A DNA stretch of 15,134 nt from JANNAV01 sp031384695 (GCA_031384695.1 JANNAV010000078.1:1-15134); one strand, 5' to 3'; positions 7,335-14,217 are shown, counted from the stretch's first letter. Notes: generated by a model not told the origin, from the sequence alone. Numbers and translations are program-made.

Positions 7335-7985
7335 TCAGAACGGGCAGGCGGCCTCAAAACTAACCCGCTGTCGGCTGCCCGGATGATGCAGGCTTAACGT
7401 TTGCGCATGCAACATCAGCCGCGGGAAGGCCAAAGCCGGGCCTTCAGCATAAATAGGGTCACCCAATATCGGATGCCCAAGCGACAGCATATGAACCCGC
7501 AACTGATGGCTCCGACCGGTCAGGGGCGAAAGACGAACGCGGGTTTCCCCCGGAGATCGGTCGATCACCTCCCAATCCGTTTGCGCAGAACGGCCATTCA
7601 AGTGATCCACATGCTGGCGCGGCCGGTTCGGCCAATCGGCGCAAAGCGGCAGATCAACATGGCCGCGATCTTGTGCTACCTCTCCCCAAACCCTTGCGAA
7701 ATATAACTTTCTGGCACGGCGTTGCTCAAATTCCTGTCCCAGAAATCCTTGCGCCGTCTTGTGGCGCGCAAAGATCATCACGCCCGAGGTATCGCAATCA
7801 AGCCGATGCACCAGCAGCGCATCGGGGTATTCCGCCTCAAGCCGTGACATCAGGCAATCCTGCCGCCCTTCAAGCTTGCCCGGAACTGAGAGCAGGCCTG
7901 AAGGCTTGTCCAACACCAGCAGGTCGGCATCCGCATGCAAGATCACCAACGGGCCGGATGGCGGCCGGTATTCGAAATCAATCAT
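7335..7985 (-). CDS. rluA: RluA-family pseudouridine synthase
   Basis: A 216-residue enzyme isomerising uridine to pseudouridine in structured RNA. It contains the family signature HRLDCDTSG with catalytic D63, the LLVLDKPSGLLSVPG segment typical of the short RluA branch, and the SPLTGRSHQLRVH motif with the RNA-binding Arg. The length matches E. coli RluA (219 residues), and there is no S4 domain, unlike RluC and RluD. RluA itself modifies 23S rRNA U746 and tRNA U32; the same targets here are inferred. The ATG at 7985 overlaps the stop of the upstream methyltransferase as ATGA, so translation is probably coupled. A longer frame to 8090 lies within that upstream gene. Convergent with the flavoprotein, without any intergenic base. 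Confidence 0.9.
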   Translation of the reverse strand: MIDFEYRPPSGPLVILHADADLLVLDKPSGLLSVPGKLEGRQDCLMSRLEAEYPDALLVHRLDCDTSGVMIFARHKTAQGFLGQEFEQRRARKLYFARVWGEVAQDRGHVDLPLCADWPNRPRQHVDHLNGRSAQTDWEVIDRSPGETRVRLSPLTGRSHQLRVHMLSLGHPILGDPIYAEGPALAFPRLMLHAQTLSLHHPGSRQRVSFEAACPF

Positions 7986-8878
7986 ACGATCCGATGACCC
8001 GCTGCCCGCAGCGCGCTTGCCAAATGCTGGATATGGGCAGGGCCAACCTCGCAACAGCCACCGATGATCGTGGCCCCTTGTGCGACCCAACCCATTGCCA
8101 TCTCTGTGTATTTCTCTGGAACCAGATCGTGGCGATGGGTGAGTTCTTTCACCGTCGACGCATTTTTCAGGAAGTTTCCCGAGATATGCGTGAAACCATT
8201 GGCATAGGCGCCAAACGGCAGGCCCAGTTTGCGCAACTCTGTCATCGCCGCGGACATCGCTTCGGGCACCGAGCAGTTGGCCAGAAGTGCCGCCGGTGCC
8301 TGCCTTTCTACCACGCGCCCCAGATCGGCAATCGCTTCGCCCGAGCGCAGTTTGCTGCCATCCCGGTCATCCACAGTTATAGAAAGCCAAACCGGTTTGC
8401 CGGCAGCATTCGCGCCTTGCGCCGCGCCTTCGGCCATTGTTACTGAAGCCATTGTTTCACATAGGATAAAATCCACATGCGGCCCAAGTATATGGGCGAT
8501 TTCAGCATACTTTGGTGCAGCCTCGGATACTTTTTGAGTTACCTCTGGCCGGTACGAAGCGATCAGCGGCCCCATCGCGCCGGCAATCCGGCCTGCGCCA
8601 TGCGCTGCGCGCGCCTCATGCGCTTCGGCAAGTGCACGCAGATGCAATGCGTGAAACATCGGATCCAGCCCGAAATTTTCCAGCCGGTCGTGGTGAATTG
8701 CATAGGTGTTGGTGGTGGCAATCGTGGCCCCTGCGGCGAAATAATCGACGTGGATATCGCGCACCATGCCCGGATGATCCAGCATCACCCGCGTCGCCCA
8801 AAGCGGCGTCGGAGCGTCACCACTGCGCGCAACCAGTTCCTGCCCCATGCCACCGTCCAAAAGCGTGATGTCCGCCAT
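7982..8878 (-). CDS. Homocysteine S-methyltransferase family protein
   Basis: A 298-residue zinc methyltransferase of the MmuM/BHMT (Pfam S-methyl_trans) family, which moves a methyl group to homocysteine to give methionine. It has the N-terminal LLDGGMGQEL motif and the three zinc cysteines: C202 in LLANCSVPE, plus C275 and C276 in GGCCEVGPAHI. The methyl donor (S-methylmethionine, betaine or another) cannot be told. The start at 8878 has GGAG five bases upstream; the longer frame to 8968 adds 30 residues that do not resemble the family. The stop overlaps the rluA start by ATGA. Its neighbour upstream is a free-methionine-sulfoxide reductase, which strengthens a methionine-metabolism setting. 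Confidence 0.92.
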   Translation of the reverse strand: MADITLLDGGMGQELVARSGDAPTPLWATRVMLDHPGMVRDIHVDYFAAGATIATTNTYAIHHDRLENFGLDPMFHALHLRALAEAHEARAAHGAGRIAGAMGPLIASYRPEVTQKVSEAAPKYAEIAHILGPHVDFILCETMASVTMAEGAAQGANAAGKPVWLSITVDDRDGSKLRSGEAIADLGRVVERQAPAALLANCSVPEAMSAAMTELRKLGLPFGAYANGFTHISGNFLKNASTVKELTHRHDLVPEKYTEMAMGWVAQGATIIGGCCEVGPAHIQHLASALRAAGHRIV

Positions 8879-8896
8879 ATCTTCTCCAAACTGCCT

Positions 8897-8915
8897 GCCG
8901 GGCAAATCACCCGGC
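8897..8915 (-). other. Hairpin in the methyltransferase leader
   Basis: A perfect 6-bp stem GCCGGG/CCCGGC with a 7-base loop sits 19 bases upstream of the methyltransferase start on the minus strand, ending just before the ribosome site. The gap 8879-9032 (154 bases) otherwise shows nothing firm. I see no match to known SAM-riboswitch folds. It may end read-through from the reductase gene or modulate initiation. Confidence 0.35.
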
Positions 8916-9032
8916 GGTATTTTCGGTGGGCTGGTGCCGAATATCAAGAGGACTGATTTGAAGGCCATCGTAGCCTAAGCCAGTTTTACCCGAGGAGCCT
9001 GGCGCCGCATCGACGCAGCGCGAAACACGCAA

Positions 9033-9485
9033 TCAGACCACGTTACCAAACACTTCGGCCAAAAGCGGAACCAGCCAGTCTTCATCGGCCTTGGTAAAGG
9101 CCGCAGGGGTGTCGCTGTCAAGATCCAGAACCCCCAAAAGCCGCCCCTTGCCGTTCCAAACCGGTAATACAAGCTCGGACCGGGTGCTGGAAGCGCAGGC
9201 GATATGGCCGAGAAACGCATCGACATCAGGTACGTTCTGTACTTCGCCAGTCCGCGCGGCGGCGCCACAAACACCGCGGGCAAAGGGTATCACCAGACAG
9301 CCGTGCCCTCCCTGATAGGGCCCGATTTTCAGAATTTCCGGCGCCGTTACCCGGTAAAAACCGGTCCAGTCGCAGAACGGGTGGGCGTGATGAATTTCGC
9401 AGACAACCGTGGCCATCAACGCGACGCAGTCGGTTTCGCCAAGGGTCAACGCCCGAATCCTATTGGATATATCTGTATGCTCCAC
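9033..9485 (-). CDS. msrC: Free methionine-(R)-sulfoxide reductase (GAF domain, fRMsr)
   Basis: A GAF-domain enzyme of about 150 residues that reduces free methionine-R-sulfoxide to methionine using thioredoxin. All three family cysteines are present with the E. coli spacing of 10 and 24 residues: C63 (GGHGC), C73 (RGVCG) and C97 (GHIACASSTRSE). The DWTGFY and LVLPVW strands of the fold are also clear. The frame has no convincing ATG at the right place. I use the GTG at 9485, which has a GGGG run about eight bases upstream; a TTG at 9491 overlaps the upstream stop as TTGA but is too close to that run. Either start leaves essentially no gap after the GGT-like gene, so the two are coupled. Start uncertain by two codons. 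Confidence 0.9.
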   Translation of the reverse strand: MEHTDISNRIRALTLGETDCVALMATVVCEIHHAHPFCDWTGFYRVTAPEILKIGPYQGGHGCLVIPFARGVCGAAARTGEVQNVPDVDAFLGHIACASSTRSELVLPVWNGKGRLLGVLDLDSDTPAAFTKADEDWLVPLLAEVFGNVV

Positions 9486-9487
9486 TC

Positions 9488-11059
9488 TCAATACCCCAAA
9501 GCACAGCCATCTTTGCGTGGATCGGATACGCCGATCAGAACGCCGGCATCTTCGATTCTGATGGCTTGTGCGCCGCCCAAAGGATCGGATGGCGTTGAAA
9601 CCGCGTGTCCCATATCGGCCAGTTGTGCCTGTACGTCTGCGCTGTACCCACGTTCCATCTGCAACCCCTGCGCCCCCGAAAAGCAACGCGGTGCGTCGAT
9701 TGCGCTTTGCGGGTCCAGCCCGAAATCGATCATGTTGGTGATAAAACGCGCGTGCCCGCAGGGTTGGTAGGCGCCGCCCATAACGCCAAAGGGCAGCAAA
9801 ACCCTGTTGTTTTGCCGGATCATCCCCGGAATGATCGTGTGCATCGGGCGTTTGCCGCCGCCTGCTTCGTTGGGATGGCCTTTTTCCAGGTTGAAACCCG
9901 CACCGCGGTTCTGAAAGTTGATCCCGAACTTTGCCGAGGCCAGACCGGAGCCGAAGCCTTCGAAAATCGAATAGATCAGCGACACCGCCAGCCTGTCGCG
10001 ATCAACCACCGTGATGTAGACGGTTTCCTTGTGTACCGCTTCGGTTAGCGGAGCGGCCGCAGCTATCGCGCGCCGGGGATTGATCAAAGTGGCGAGTTTT
10101 GCAGCCGTATCGGCCGATAACATATGGTTAAGCCGGGGTGCAGTTTCTGCGATAAACCTGTTGCGGGCGTCATACGCAAGCTTTGTCGCCTCGGCTTCGA
10201 TATGCGCGCGGGCGGCACCGAAGGGGTCCATGGCGGCCAGATCGAAATGTGCGAGGATGTTCAGCAGCAAAATCGCGGTCGCCCCCTGACCGTTTGGCGG
10301 ATGCTCGACCAGTTCGATGCCCTGATAGGCGCCCGAGACCGGAATTGTGTAGTTGCAGGCAACATTCGCGAAATCATCCATCGTGTGACTGCCGCCGCAT
10401 GCTTGCAGGGTGGCAAGCATATCTTCGGCCACCTCGCCCTCATAAAAACCGGCGCGGCCTTGAGTGGCCACGCGGCGCAGGACTTCCGCTTGCCCCGGTG
10501 CCCGGAAAACCTGGCCTGCAAGGGGCACTTTGCCGTGCAGAAGGTAAAAATTCCGGGCATTGCCTTGCAGAAAAGGCGCATCATCACGCCAGTCAAAGGC
10601 CACGCGCGGGGCGACGGGAACCCCTTCGTCGGCATAGCGGATCGTGGGTTGCAACACCTGATCAAGGCCAAGCCTGCCCCAATCCGTTGAAAGACGGCAA
10701 AAAGCATCTATTGCGCCGGGCAATGTGATGGCGTCAACGCCGCGCGTCGGTACTGCGTTCAACCCGCGCGCGCGCAATGCATCGGCGGAAAAACCTGCGG
10801 GGGCGCGGCCGGAACCGTTGAGCGCCACGATTTTGTCAGAACCCGGCGGGGCCAGCAGCACAAAGCAGTCGCCGCCGATGCCTGTCATCTGCGGCTCGCA
10901 TATCCCCAGCAAAACTGCGCCGGCGATGGCGGCATCTACCGCGTTGCCGCCGGATTCGAGGGTTTGAATTGCAACTTTGGCCGCCAGCGGATGTGACGTC
11001 GCGCACATGCCATTGCTGGCATACACCGCAGATCGGCCCGGGCTTTGGAAATCGCGCAT
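9488..11059 (-). CDS. Gamma-glutamyltransferase-like Ntn-hydrolase (possibly HpxW/oxamate amidohydrolase type)
   Basis: A 523-residue proenzyme of the GGT family that self-cleaves to expose an N-terminal Thr. Landmarks are the GGNAVDAAIAGAV helix and EPQMTGIGGDCF near the N-terminus, SGRAPAG (substrate Arg), nucleophile T346 in KETVYITVVD, and the downstream GFGSGL and GVMGGAYQP loops. The usual TTH at the cleavage site is TVY here, and there is no signal peptide. It is therefore probably a cytoplasmic GGT-like amidohydrolase rather than periplasmic glutathione-cleaving GGT. Length and the MGGxYQ loop recall HpxW (oxamate amidohydrolase), but no purine-catabolism gene is nearby. The ATG at 11059 has GGGGGAA upstream; a TTG at 11083 is less likely. 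It is directly coupled to the methionine-sulfoxide reductase. Confidence 0.88.
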   Translation of the reverse strand: MRDFQSPGRSAVYASNGMCATSHPLAAKVAIQTLESGGNAVDAAIAGAVLLGICEPQMTGIGGDCFVLLAPPGSDKIVALNGSGRAPAGFSADALRARGLNAVPTRGVDAITLPGAIDAFCRLSTDWGRLGLDQVLQPTIRYADEGVPVAPRVAFDWRDDAPFLQGNARNFYLLHGKVPLAGQVFRAPGQAEVLRRVATQGRAGFYEGEVAEDMLATLQACGGSHTMDDFANVACNYTIPVSGAYQGIELVEHPPNGQGATAILLLNILAHFDLAAMDPFGAARAHIEAEATKLAYDARNRFIAETAPRLNHMLSADTAAKLATLINPRRAIAAAAPLTEAVHKETVYITVVDRDRLAVSLIYSIFEGFGSGLASAKFGINFQNRGAGFNLEKGHPNEAGGGKRPMHTIIPGMIRQNNRVLLPFGVMGGAYQPCGHARFITNMIDFGLDPQSAIDAPRCFSGAQGLQMERGYSADVQAQLADMGHAVSTPSDPLGGAQAIRIEDAGVLIGVSDPRKDGCALGY

Positions 11060-11126
11060 CGGTTGGTTCCCCCTTGTTGGCAACAGCCTAAGGGGTGGCG
11101 CGATGATTTCCTAGATGGCGAGTGAA

Positions 11127-11173
11127 CCTCGGCGCCGCGAACTGGGTGGGGGCTTTCATCCACAGCGCCGAGG
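11127..11173. other. Structured intergenic inverted repeat
   Basis: A perfect 9-bp inverted repeat (CCTCGGCGC at 11127-11135, GCGCCGAGG at 11165-11173) encloses a second stem TGGGTG/CATCCA with one G-U pair. The gap 11060-11281 lies between the start of the GGT-like gene and the end of the kinase gene, both on the minus strand. No U tract follows on either strand, so a simple terminator is not supported. A further short hairpin (CAGAT/ATCTG) lies at 11251-11266. Confidence 0.4.
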
Positions 11174-11281
11174 GAAGCTTTATGCAGCTACCCGCTCTGT
11201 ATCGGTTTCGGGCGGGATTTTTCTAGGGGGAAAATTAGGCCATTTTGCGTCAGATTCGTCGATCTGGAACCAGTGCGGGGT

Positions 11282-11749
11282 TCAGCGCGCGGTTTGTCCC
11301 ATATCCAGCCTGAAGCTCAGCAGATTGGTGGTTCCATCGCGGCAGTATTTCAGATCACGGGAGAGCGTTCGAATCAGGAACCAGCCGAAACCGCCTTCGG
11401 GCAGGTCATCACCCGCGGCGAAAGGTTTCAGCTTGCCTGCGGGCAGCAAGCCTTCCGGCATCGGCAAACCGGTGTCGATGATCCGGAATAGCAGCTGCGA
11501 CGCTGAAAGTTGCAACGAGATTTCGATATCCCCGTGATGGCGGGCATAGGCGTGCTCGACGATGTTGTTCAACGCTTCGGCCAGAACGATTTCCGCAGTG
11601 CCGCGATCATCTTCGGGCAAAGCGCGCAGCATCATGGTATCGAACAAGGCGTGCAGCCCGTCACGCACCGCCAGCGGGTCACCGGGGATTGTGATACGGG
11701 TTCCATCAGGCCCTTCTTCCAACCGGGCTTGCCCGGTTTCAGACCGCAT
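11282..11749 (-). CDS. RsbW/SpoIIAB-like ATP-binding protein (anti-sigma kinase type)
   Basis: A protein of about 155 residues with a GHKL ATPase fold. The N-box reads EALNNIVEHAY (E58, N61/N62, E65, H66), the G1 box IIDTGLPMP (D92, G94) and the G2 box EGGFGWFLI (119-126). There is no histidine phosphorylation site and no membrane segment, as in the RsbW family. Such kinases phosphorylate a STAS partner and hold or release a sigma factor or other target. The preferred start is the ATG at 11749, overlapping the STAS gene end by 11 bases. ATGs at 11761 and 11776 in the same frame are possible but have no ribosome site. Its partner is almost certainly the STAS protein just upstream. Confidence 0.88.
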   Translation of the reverse strand: MRSETGQARLEEGPDGTRITIPGDPLAVRDGLHALFDTMMLRALPEDDRGTAEIVLAEALNNIVEHAYARHHGDIEISLQLSASQLLFRIIDTGLPMPEGLLPAGKLKPFAAGDDLPEGGFGWFLIRTLSRDLKYCRDGTTNLLSFRLDMGQTAR

Positions 11750-12074
11750 TGCGCATTCCATCCGGCAGTTGATCATGAATGATGAAAACGCTGTCCATCC
11801 GGGTCAGCCGGAAAACCTTCTGCACCGTTGCGGTCAAGCCGGAAAGCTCCAGTTTTCGCTCGGGCCCAAGGGCTTTCATGACGGCAACTACGGCCCCAAG
11901 ACCGGAACTGTCGAGAAACGCCACGCGCGACATATCCAGCACAACCCTTGGGTTGTCCGCCTGGGTGAGTTCGCGCATTCTGTCTTTGAACTGAACGGCC
12001 CCTGCGGCGTCGATTCGATCCTGCATGGCGCGCACCACAAGAATTTCGCCGCGTTGTTCGGCTACAAGCTCCAT
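11739..12074 (-). CDS. STAS-domain anti-sigma factor antagonist (RsbV/SpoIIAA-like)
   Basis: A 111-residue single STAS domain. The phospho-acceptor loop reads AFLDSSGLGAVV, with S56/S57 as the expected phosphorylation site, preceded by the VVLDMSRV strand. In partner switching, the dephosphorylated form binds the RsbW-like kinase and frees its target; the target is not encoded here. The ATG at 12074 has GGGAG nine bases upstream; the TTG at 12089 that extends the frame is not favoured. It overlaps the kinase gene, so the pair is translationally coupled. No phosphatase (RsbU/SpoIIE type), anti-sigma response regulator or ECF sigma gene is visible on either side. Confidence 0.92.
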   Translation of the reverse strand: MELVAEQRGEILVVRAMQDRIDAAGAVQFKDRMRELTQADNPRVVLDMSRVAFLDSSGLGAVVAVMKALGPERKLELSGLTATVQKVFRLTRMDSVFIIHDQLPDGMRNAV

Positions 12075-12155
12075 CTGACTGGCTCCCAAAACTACGTTAG
12101 GGGGTCAGATTAAAAGAAAGATGTTACTGACCGGTAAGCGGCGGTGCAGAAAAGT

Positions 12156-12482
12156 TCAGTTCATCTGAAACTGAAGCGGATAGCGCCCGTCTTCGAAATC
12201 ACCGAAGAGATCTGGCAGATCGGGGTGGCTGACAGGCTCGCCGGTTTCGTCGGGCACCAGATTTTGCTCGGAGACATAGGCCACATAGTAGCTTTGATCA
12301 TTCTCGGCCAGCAGGTGATAGAAGGGTTGATTGCGTGAAGGGCGGCTGTCTTCGGGGATGTTGCGATACCATTCCTCGGTGTTGGAAAACATCGCGTCCA
12401 CGTCAAACACAACACCGCGGAACGGGTGCTTGCGGTGGCGCAACACCTGCCCGATATGATACTTTGCATCCGTCTTCAGCAT
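12156..12482 (-). CDS. hspQ: Heat shock protein HspQ
   Basis: A 108-residue cytoplasmic protein of the HspQ family (E. coli 105 residues). The N-terminal KYHIGQVLRHRKHPFRGVVFDVD segment corresponds to the conserved IGQxVRH...GVVxDxD core, and the central PFYHLL and YVAYVSEQNL strands fit the family. HspQ is known in enterobacteria as a substrate and specificity enhancer of Lon; the same role here is inferred. The ATG at 12482 has GGGGGAAG upstream, and the extension to 12527 is rejected. It is divergent from the lipoprotein gene across a 239-base gap (12483-12721). I searched that gap by eye for a sigma-32-type promoter and found none convincing. Confidence 0.9.
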   Translation of the reverse strand: MLKTDAKYHIGQVLRHRKHPFRGVVFDVDAMFSNTEEWYRNIPEDSRPSRNQPFYHLLAENDQSYYVAYVSEQNLVPDETGEPVSHPDLPDLFGDFEDGRYPLQFQMN

Positions 12483-12639
12483 CGGTTGCTTCCCCCGTCT
12501 ATGGTTAGTAATCCCTGAAGCAGGCATTTGTCCATTGTGCAGGTGCAGGTTGAGGGAAACAGTCTGTGGCGTTCATCCTGACAGTCTGGCAGATCACGGC
12601 GCTGGCGAAGCCCGGCACTTTGCCGCCGGCTCGCGTTTT

Positions 12640-12656
12640 TCTGATCTGACATCAGA
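12640..12656. other. Small inverted repeat in the hspQ/lipoprotein divergent region
   Basis: TCTGAT and ATCAGA flank a 5-base spacer, 66 bases before the lipoprotein start. It could be an operator. The rest of 12483-12721 shows no open reading frame or RNA that I can support. Confidence 0.2.
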
Positions 12657-12721
12657 GACATACCCATTTCAATGCCTGCGGTTTTCCCGTATCCTGCCGC
12701 AAAAGAACGCACGAGGGGCAG

Positions 12722-13300
12722 ATGAGCAGACTTCTCCGCGCGTCGATCATGTTGCTGGCCCTCGCCTCTTGCGGGGGAGGGAATTTTTCGGCGCCCCGAA
12801 ACCTGGACAACGCCTGCGCGATCCTTGATCAGCGCCCGACCTATTTTCGCGCCATGAAGGCGACTGAACGAAAATGGGGCATCCCGGTTTATGTGCAAAT
12901 GGCTGCAATATATCAGGAATCCAAGTTCATCGGCAATGCGCGCACACCGCACCGTTTTGTACTGGGTGTCATTCCGATGGGGCGTCAGAGCACGGCTTAC
13001 GGCTATAGTCAGGCGCTGAACGGCACCTGGGAGGAGTATCAGGATGATCAGAACCGCAACGGCGCCAAGCGTGACCGGATTACCGATGCCACCGATTTCA
13101 TGGGTTGGTACATGAACGAGAGCAGCCGCAAACTGGGGATCGCCAAGACCGATGCCGAAGCGCAGTATCTGGCCTATCACGAGGGACGGACGGGCTATGC
13201 CAGCCAAAGCTATCTGAGCAAACCCTGGCTGGTTGATGTGGCCGCGGCGATCGGGGCGCGGGCGGAGACCTATCGGCAGCAGTTGCAAAGCTGCCGTTAA
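12722..13300 (+). CDS. Lipoprotein with lysozyme-like (SLT transglycosylase) fold
   Basis: A 192-residue lipoprotein: a short signal peptide ends in the lipobox LASC with lipidated C17, followed by a Gly-rich linker. The mature domain resembles soluble lytic transglycosylases: AAIYQESKF with candidate catalytic E66, YGYSQAL in place of the usual GLMQ, and YLAYHEGRTGY in place of AYNAG. A cell-envelope role in peptidoglycan cleavage is therefore likely, in the periplasm, anchored in a membrane. The motifs deviate enough that activity is not certain. GAGGGG lies four bases before the ATG. The TAA stop is immediately followed by a long palindrome shared with the convergent lolA gene. Confidence 0.85.
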   Translation: MSRLLRASIMLLALASCGGGNFSAPRNLDNACAILDQRPTYFRAMKATERKWGIPVYVQMAAIYQESKFIGNARTPHRFVLGVIPMGRQSTAYGYSQALNGTWEEYQDDQNRNGAKRDRITDATDFMGWYMNESSRKLGIAKTDAEAQYLAYHEGRTGYASQSYLSKPWLVDVAAAIGARAETYRQQLQSCR

Positions 13301-13301
13301 A

Positions 13302-13345
13302 GCGTGTTGCGTACAATCGGGTTCAGCCGATTGTCCGCAACACGC
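13302..13345. repeat. Long hairpin, first half of a double-palindrome element
   Basis: GCGTGTTGCG and ACAATCGG pair with CCGATTGT and CGCAACACGC across a 6-base loop (GTTCAG), with one T/C mismatch between the two stem blocks: 18 of 19 positions pair. It begins one base after the lipoprotein stop and lacks a U tract. It probably serves as a terminator or 3' RNA-stabilising structure and looks like a dispersed palindromic repeat. Confidence 0.75.
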
Positions 13346-13371
13346 AACATTCCCAGGCTGATCTTGTCTTG

Positions 13372-13406
13372 GATTGCCTTCAATCTGAATCAGATTGAAG
13401 GAAATC
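13372..13406. repeat. Long hairpin, second half of a double-palindrome element
   Basis: A perfect 12-bp inverted repeat, CCTTCAATCTGA and TCAGATTGAAGG, around a single A is extended by GATT/AATC beyond one mismatch. It lies 10 bases past the lolA stop. From memory, palindromes with a TTCAATCTGA core recur in alphaproteobacterial genomes, which suggests a REP or MITE-like unit; I cannot check copy number here. The whole element is about 13297-13416, with imperfect inverted ends TTAAAGCG and CGCTCTAAAG. Confidence 0.7.
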
Positions 13407-13416
13407 CGCTCTAAAG

Positions 13417-14019
13417 TCAGTTGTTGCGGCGTTCCGCCTCGGCGGAAATGCTGAACAGGGACGAGCTGAGGTTGCCACCCAGAGTTAATTCACCAAGAAT
13501 AACAGTGGTTTGCTGGCCCAGATCATCGGTGATCACCCATTGCCGCAAGGCCACCGGATCGGCGGTGAACACCAGTTCGATGGTGCCGTATTCGGGGTGC
13601 TGGGGGTCTTGCGCGCGCACCCTTGTCGAATTGTCAACTTCGGTATGGCCCACTACCATTTTGGCGCGGCTCAGATCGACGTTTTGCGCGAGGATCAGGT
13701 TGAGGGGGGTGCGTTTCAGCGGGTATTGTTCGGGAGGCTGGTTGGATTTGGTATCAAAAATCGCCACGTTGCCCGAGCTTGCCAGCACCAGACTGCTATC
13801 GGGTGGGGCGTATTCGAAACGGGCGCGGCCCGGGCGTTTGATGAAGATCTTGCCTGTGGCGATGGTGCCATCGGCGTTGATCTGGGTGAAATCGGTCTGG
13901 GCGGTTGTCAAGCCGTTGAGATAGCTGGACAAATTCTTCAGCGCGATTTTTTCTGCCGAAGCCGGAAAAGCCAGTACCAGAAGAACCAACGGGGCAAGCA
14001 GGCGGGAAAACTGTCTCAT
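13417..14019 (-). CDS. lolA: Outer-membrane lipoprotein carrier protein LolA
   Basis: A 200-residue periplasmic chaperone carrying lipoproteins from the inner-membrane LolCDE exporter to the outer membrane. It has a signal peptide (MRQFSRLL, hydrophobic core, cleavage after ASA at residue 22). The LolA half-barrel signatures follow: LNGLTTAQTDFTQ, GKIFIKRPGRARFEY and a long strand region to the C-terminus. The start at 14019 gives the normal signal peptide, although its ribosome site (ACGGGC) is weak. An in-frame ATG at 14043 is possible, and the extension to 14136 is unlikely. It converges on the lipoprotein gene across the double palindrome. The gap to 14218 shows only a GTGATCAC palindrome at 14063-14070. 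Confidence 0.92.
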   Translation of the reverse strand: MRQFSRLLAPLVLLVLAFPASAEKIALKNLSSYLNGLTTAQTDFTQINADGTIATGKIFIKRPGRARFEYAPPDSSLVLASSGNVAIFDTKSNQPPEQYPLKRTPLNLILAQNVDLSRAKMVVGHTEVDNSTRVRAQDPQHPEYGTIELVFTADPVALRQWVITDDLGQQTTVILGELTLGGNLSSSLFSISAEAERRNN

Positions 14020-14217
14020 GCCCGTGATATAGTCCAGCCCCATCGCGGTTGCATCCCCCGGCGTGATCACAAGGCGGGGAGTTGCCGATGGGGCGGCATC
14101 GATGTGGCGTGCAGCCGGAGTGTTTGCGTCGTGCATCCGTCCCTACAGGCGTCCTGCCGGTTTTTGGGGCCTTTACCTTTCGCGCTGACGATGGACTGGC
14201 AAAAACCGGAGATCATC

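Noticed and set aside
8879..9032. SAM-type riboswitch before the homocysteine methyltransferase
   Set aside because: Only a single 6-bp hairpin is visible; I could not find the paired elements of SAM-I, SAM-II or SAH riboswitches by eye.
8969..9032. Methyltransferase start at 8968
   Set aside because: The extra 30 residues have no family resemblance, and the ATG at 8878 has a proper GGAG site.
12483..12600. Heat-shock sigma-32 promoter for hspQ
   Set aside because: A CCATAG-like -10 exists on the minus strand, but no CTTGAA-like -35 lies at the right distance.
13510..14217. N-terminal extension of the BrnA-like frame back through lolA
   Set aside because: It runs antisense to a convincing LolA with a signal peptide, and the GGAG site six bases before 14218 marks the real start.
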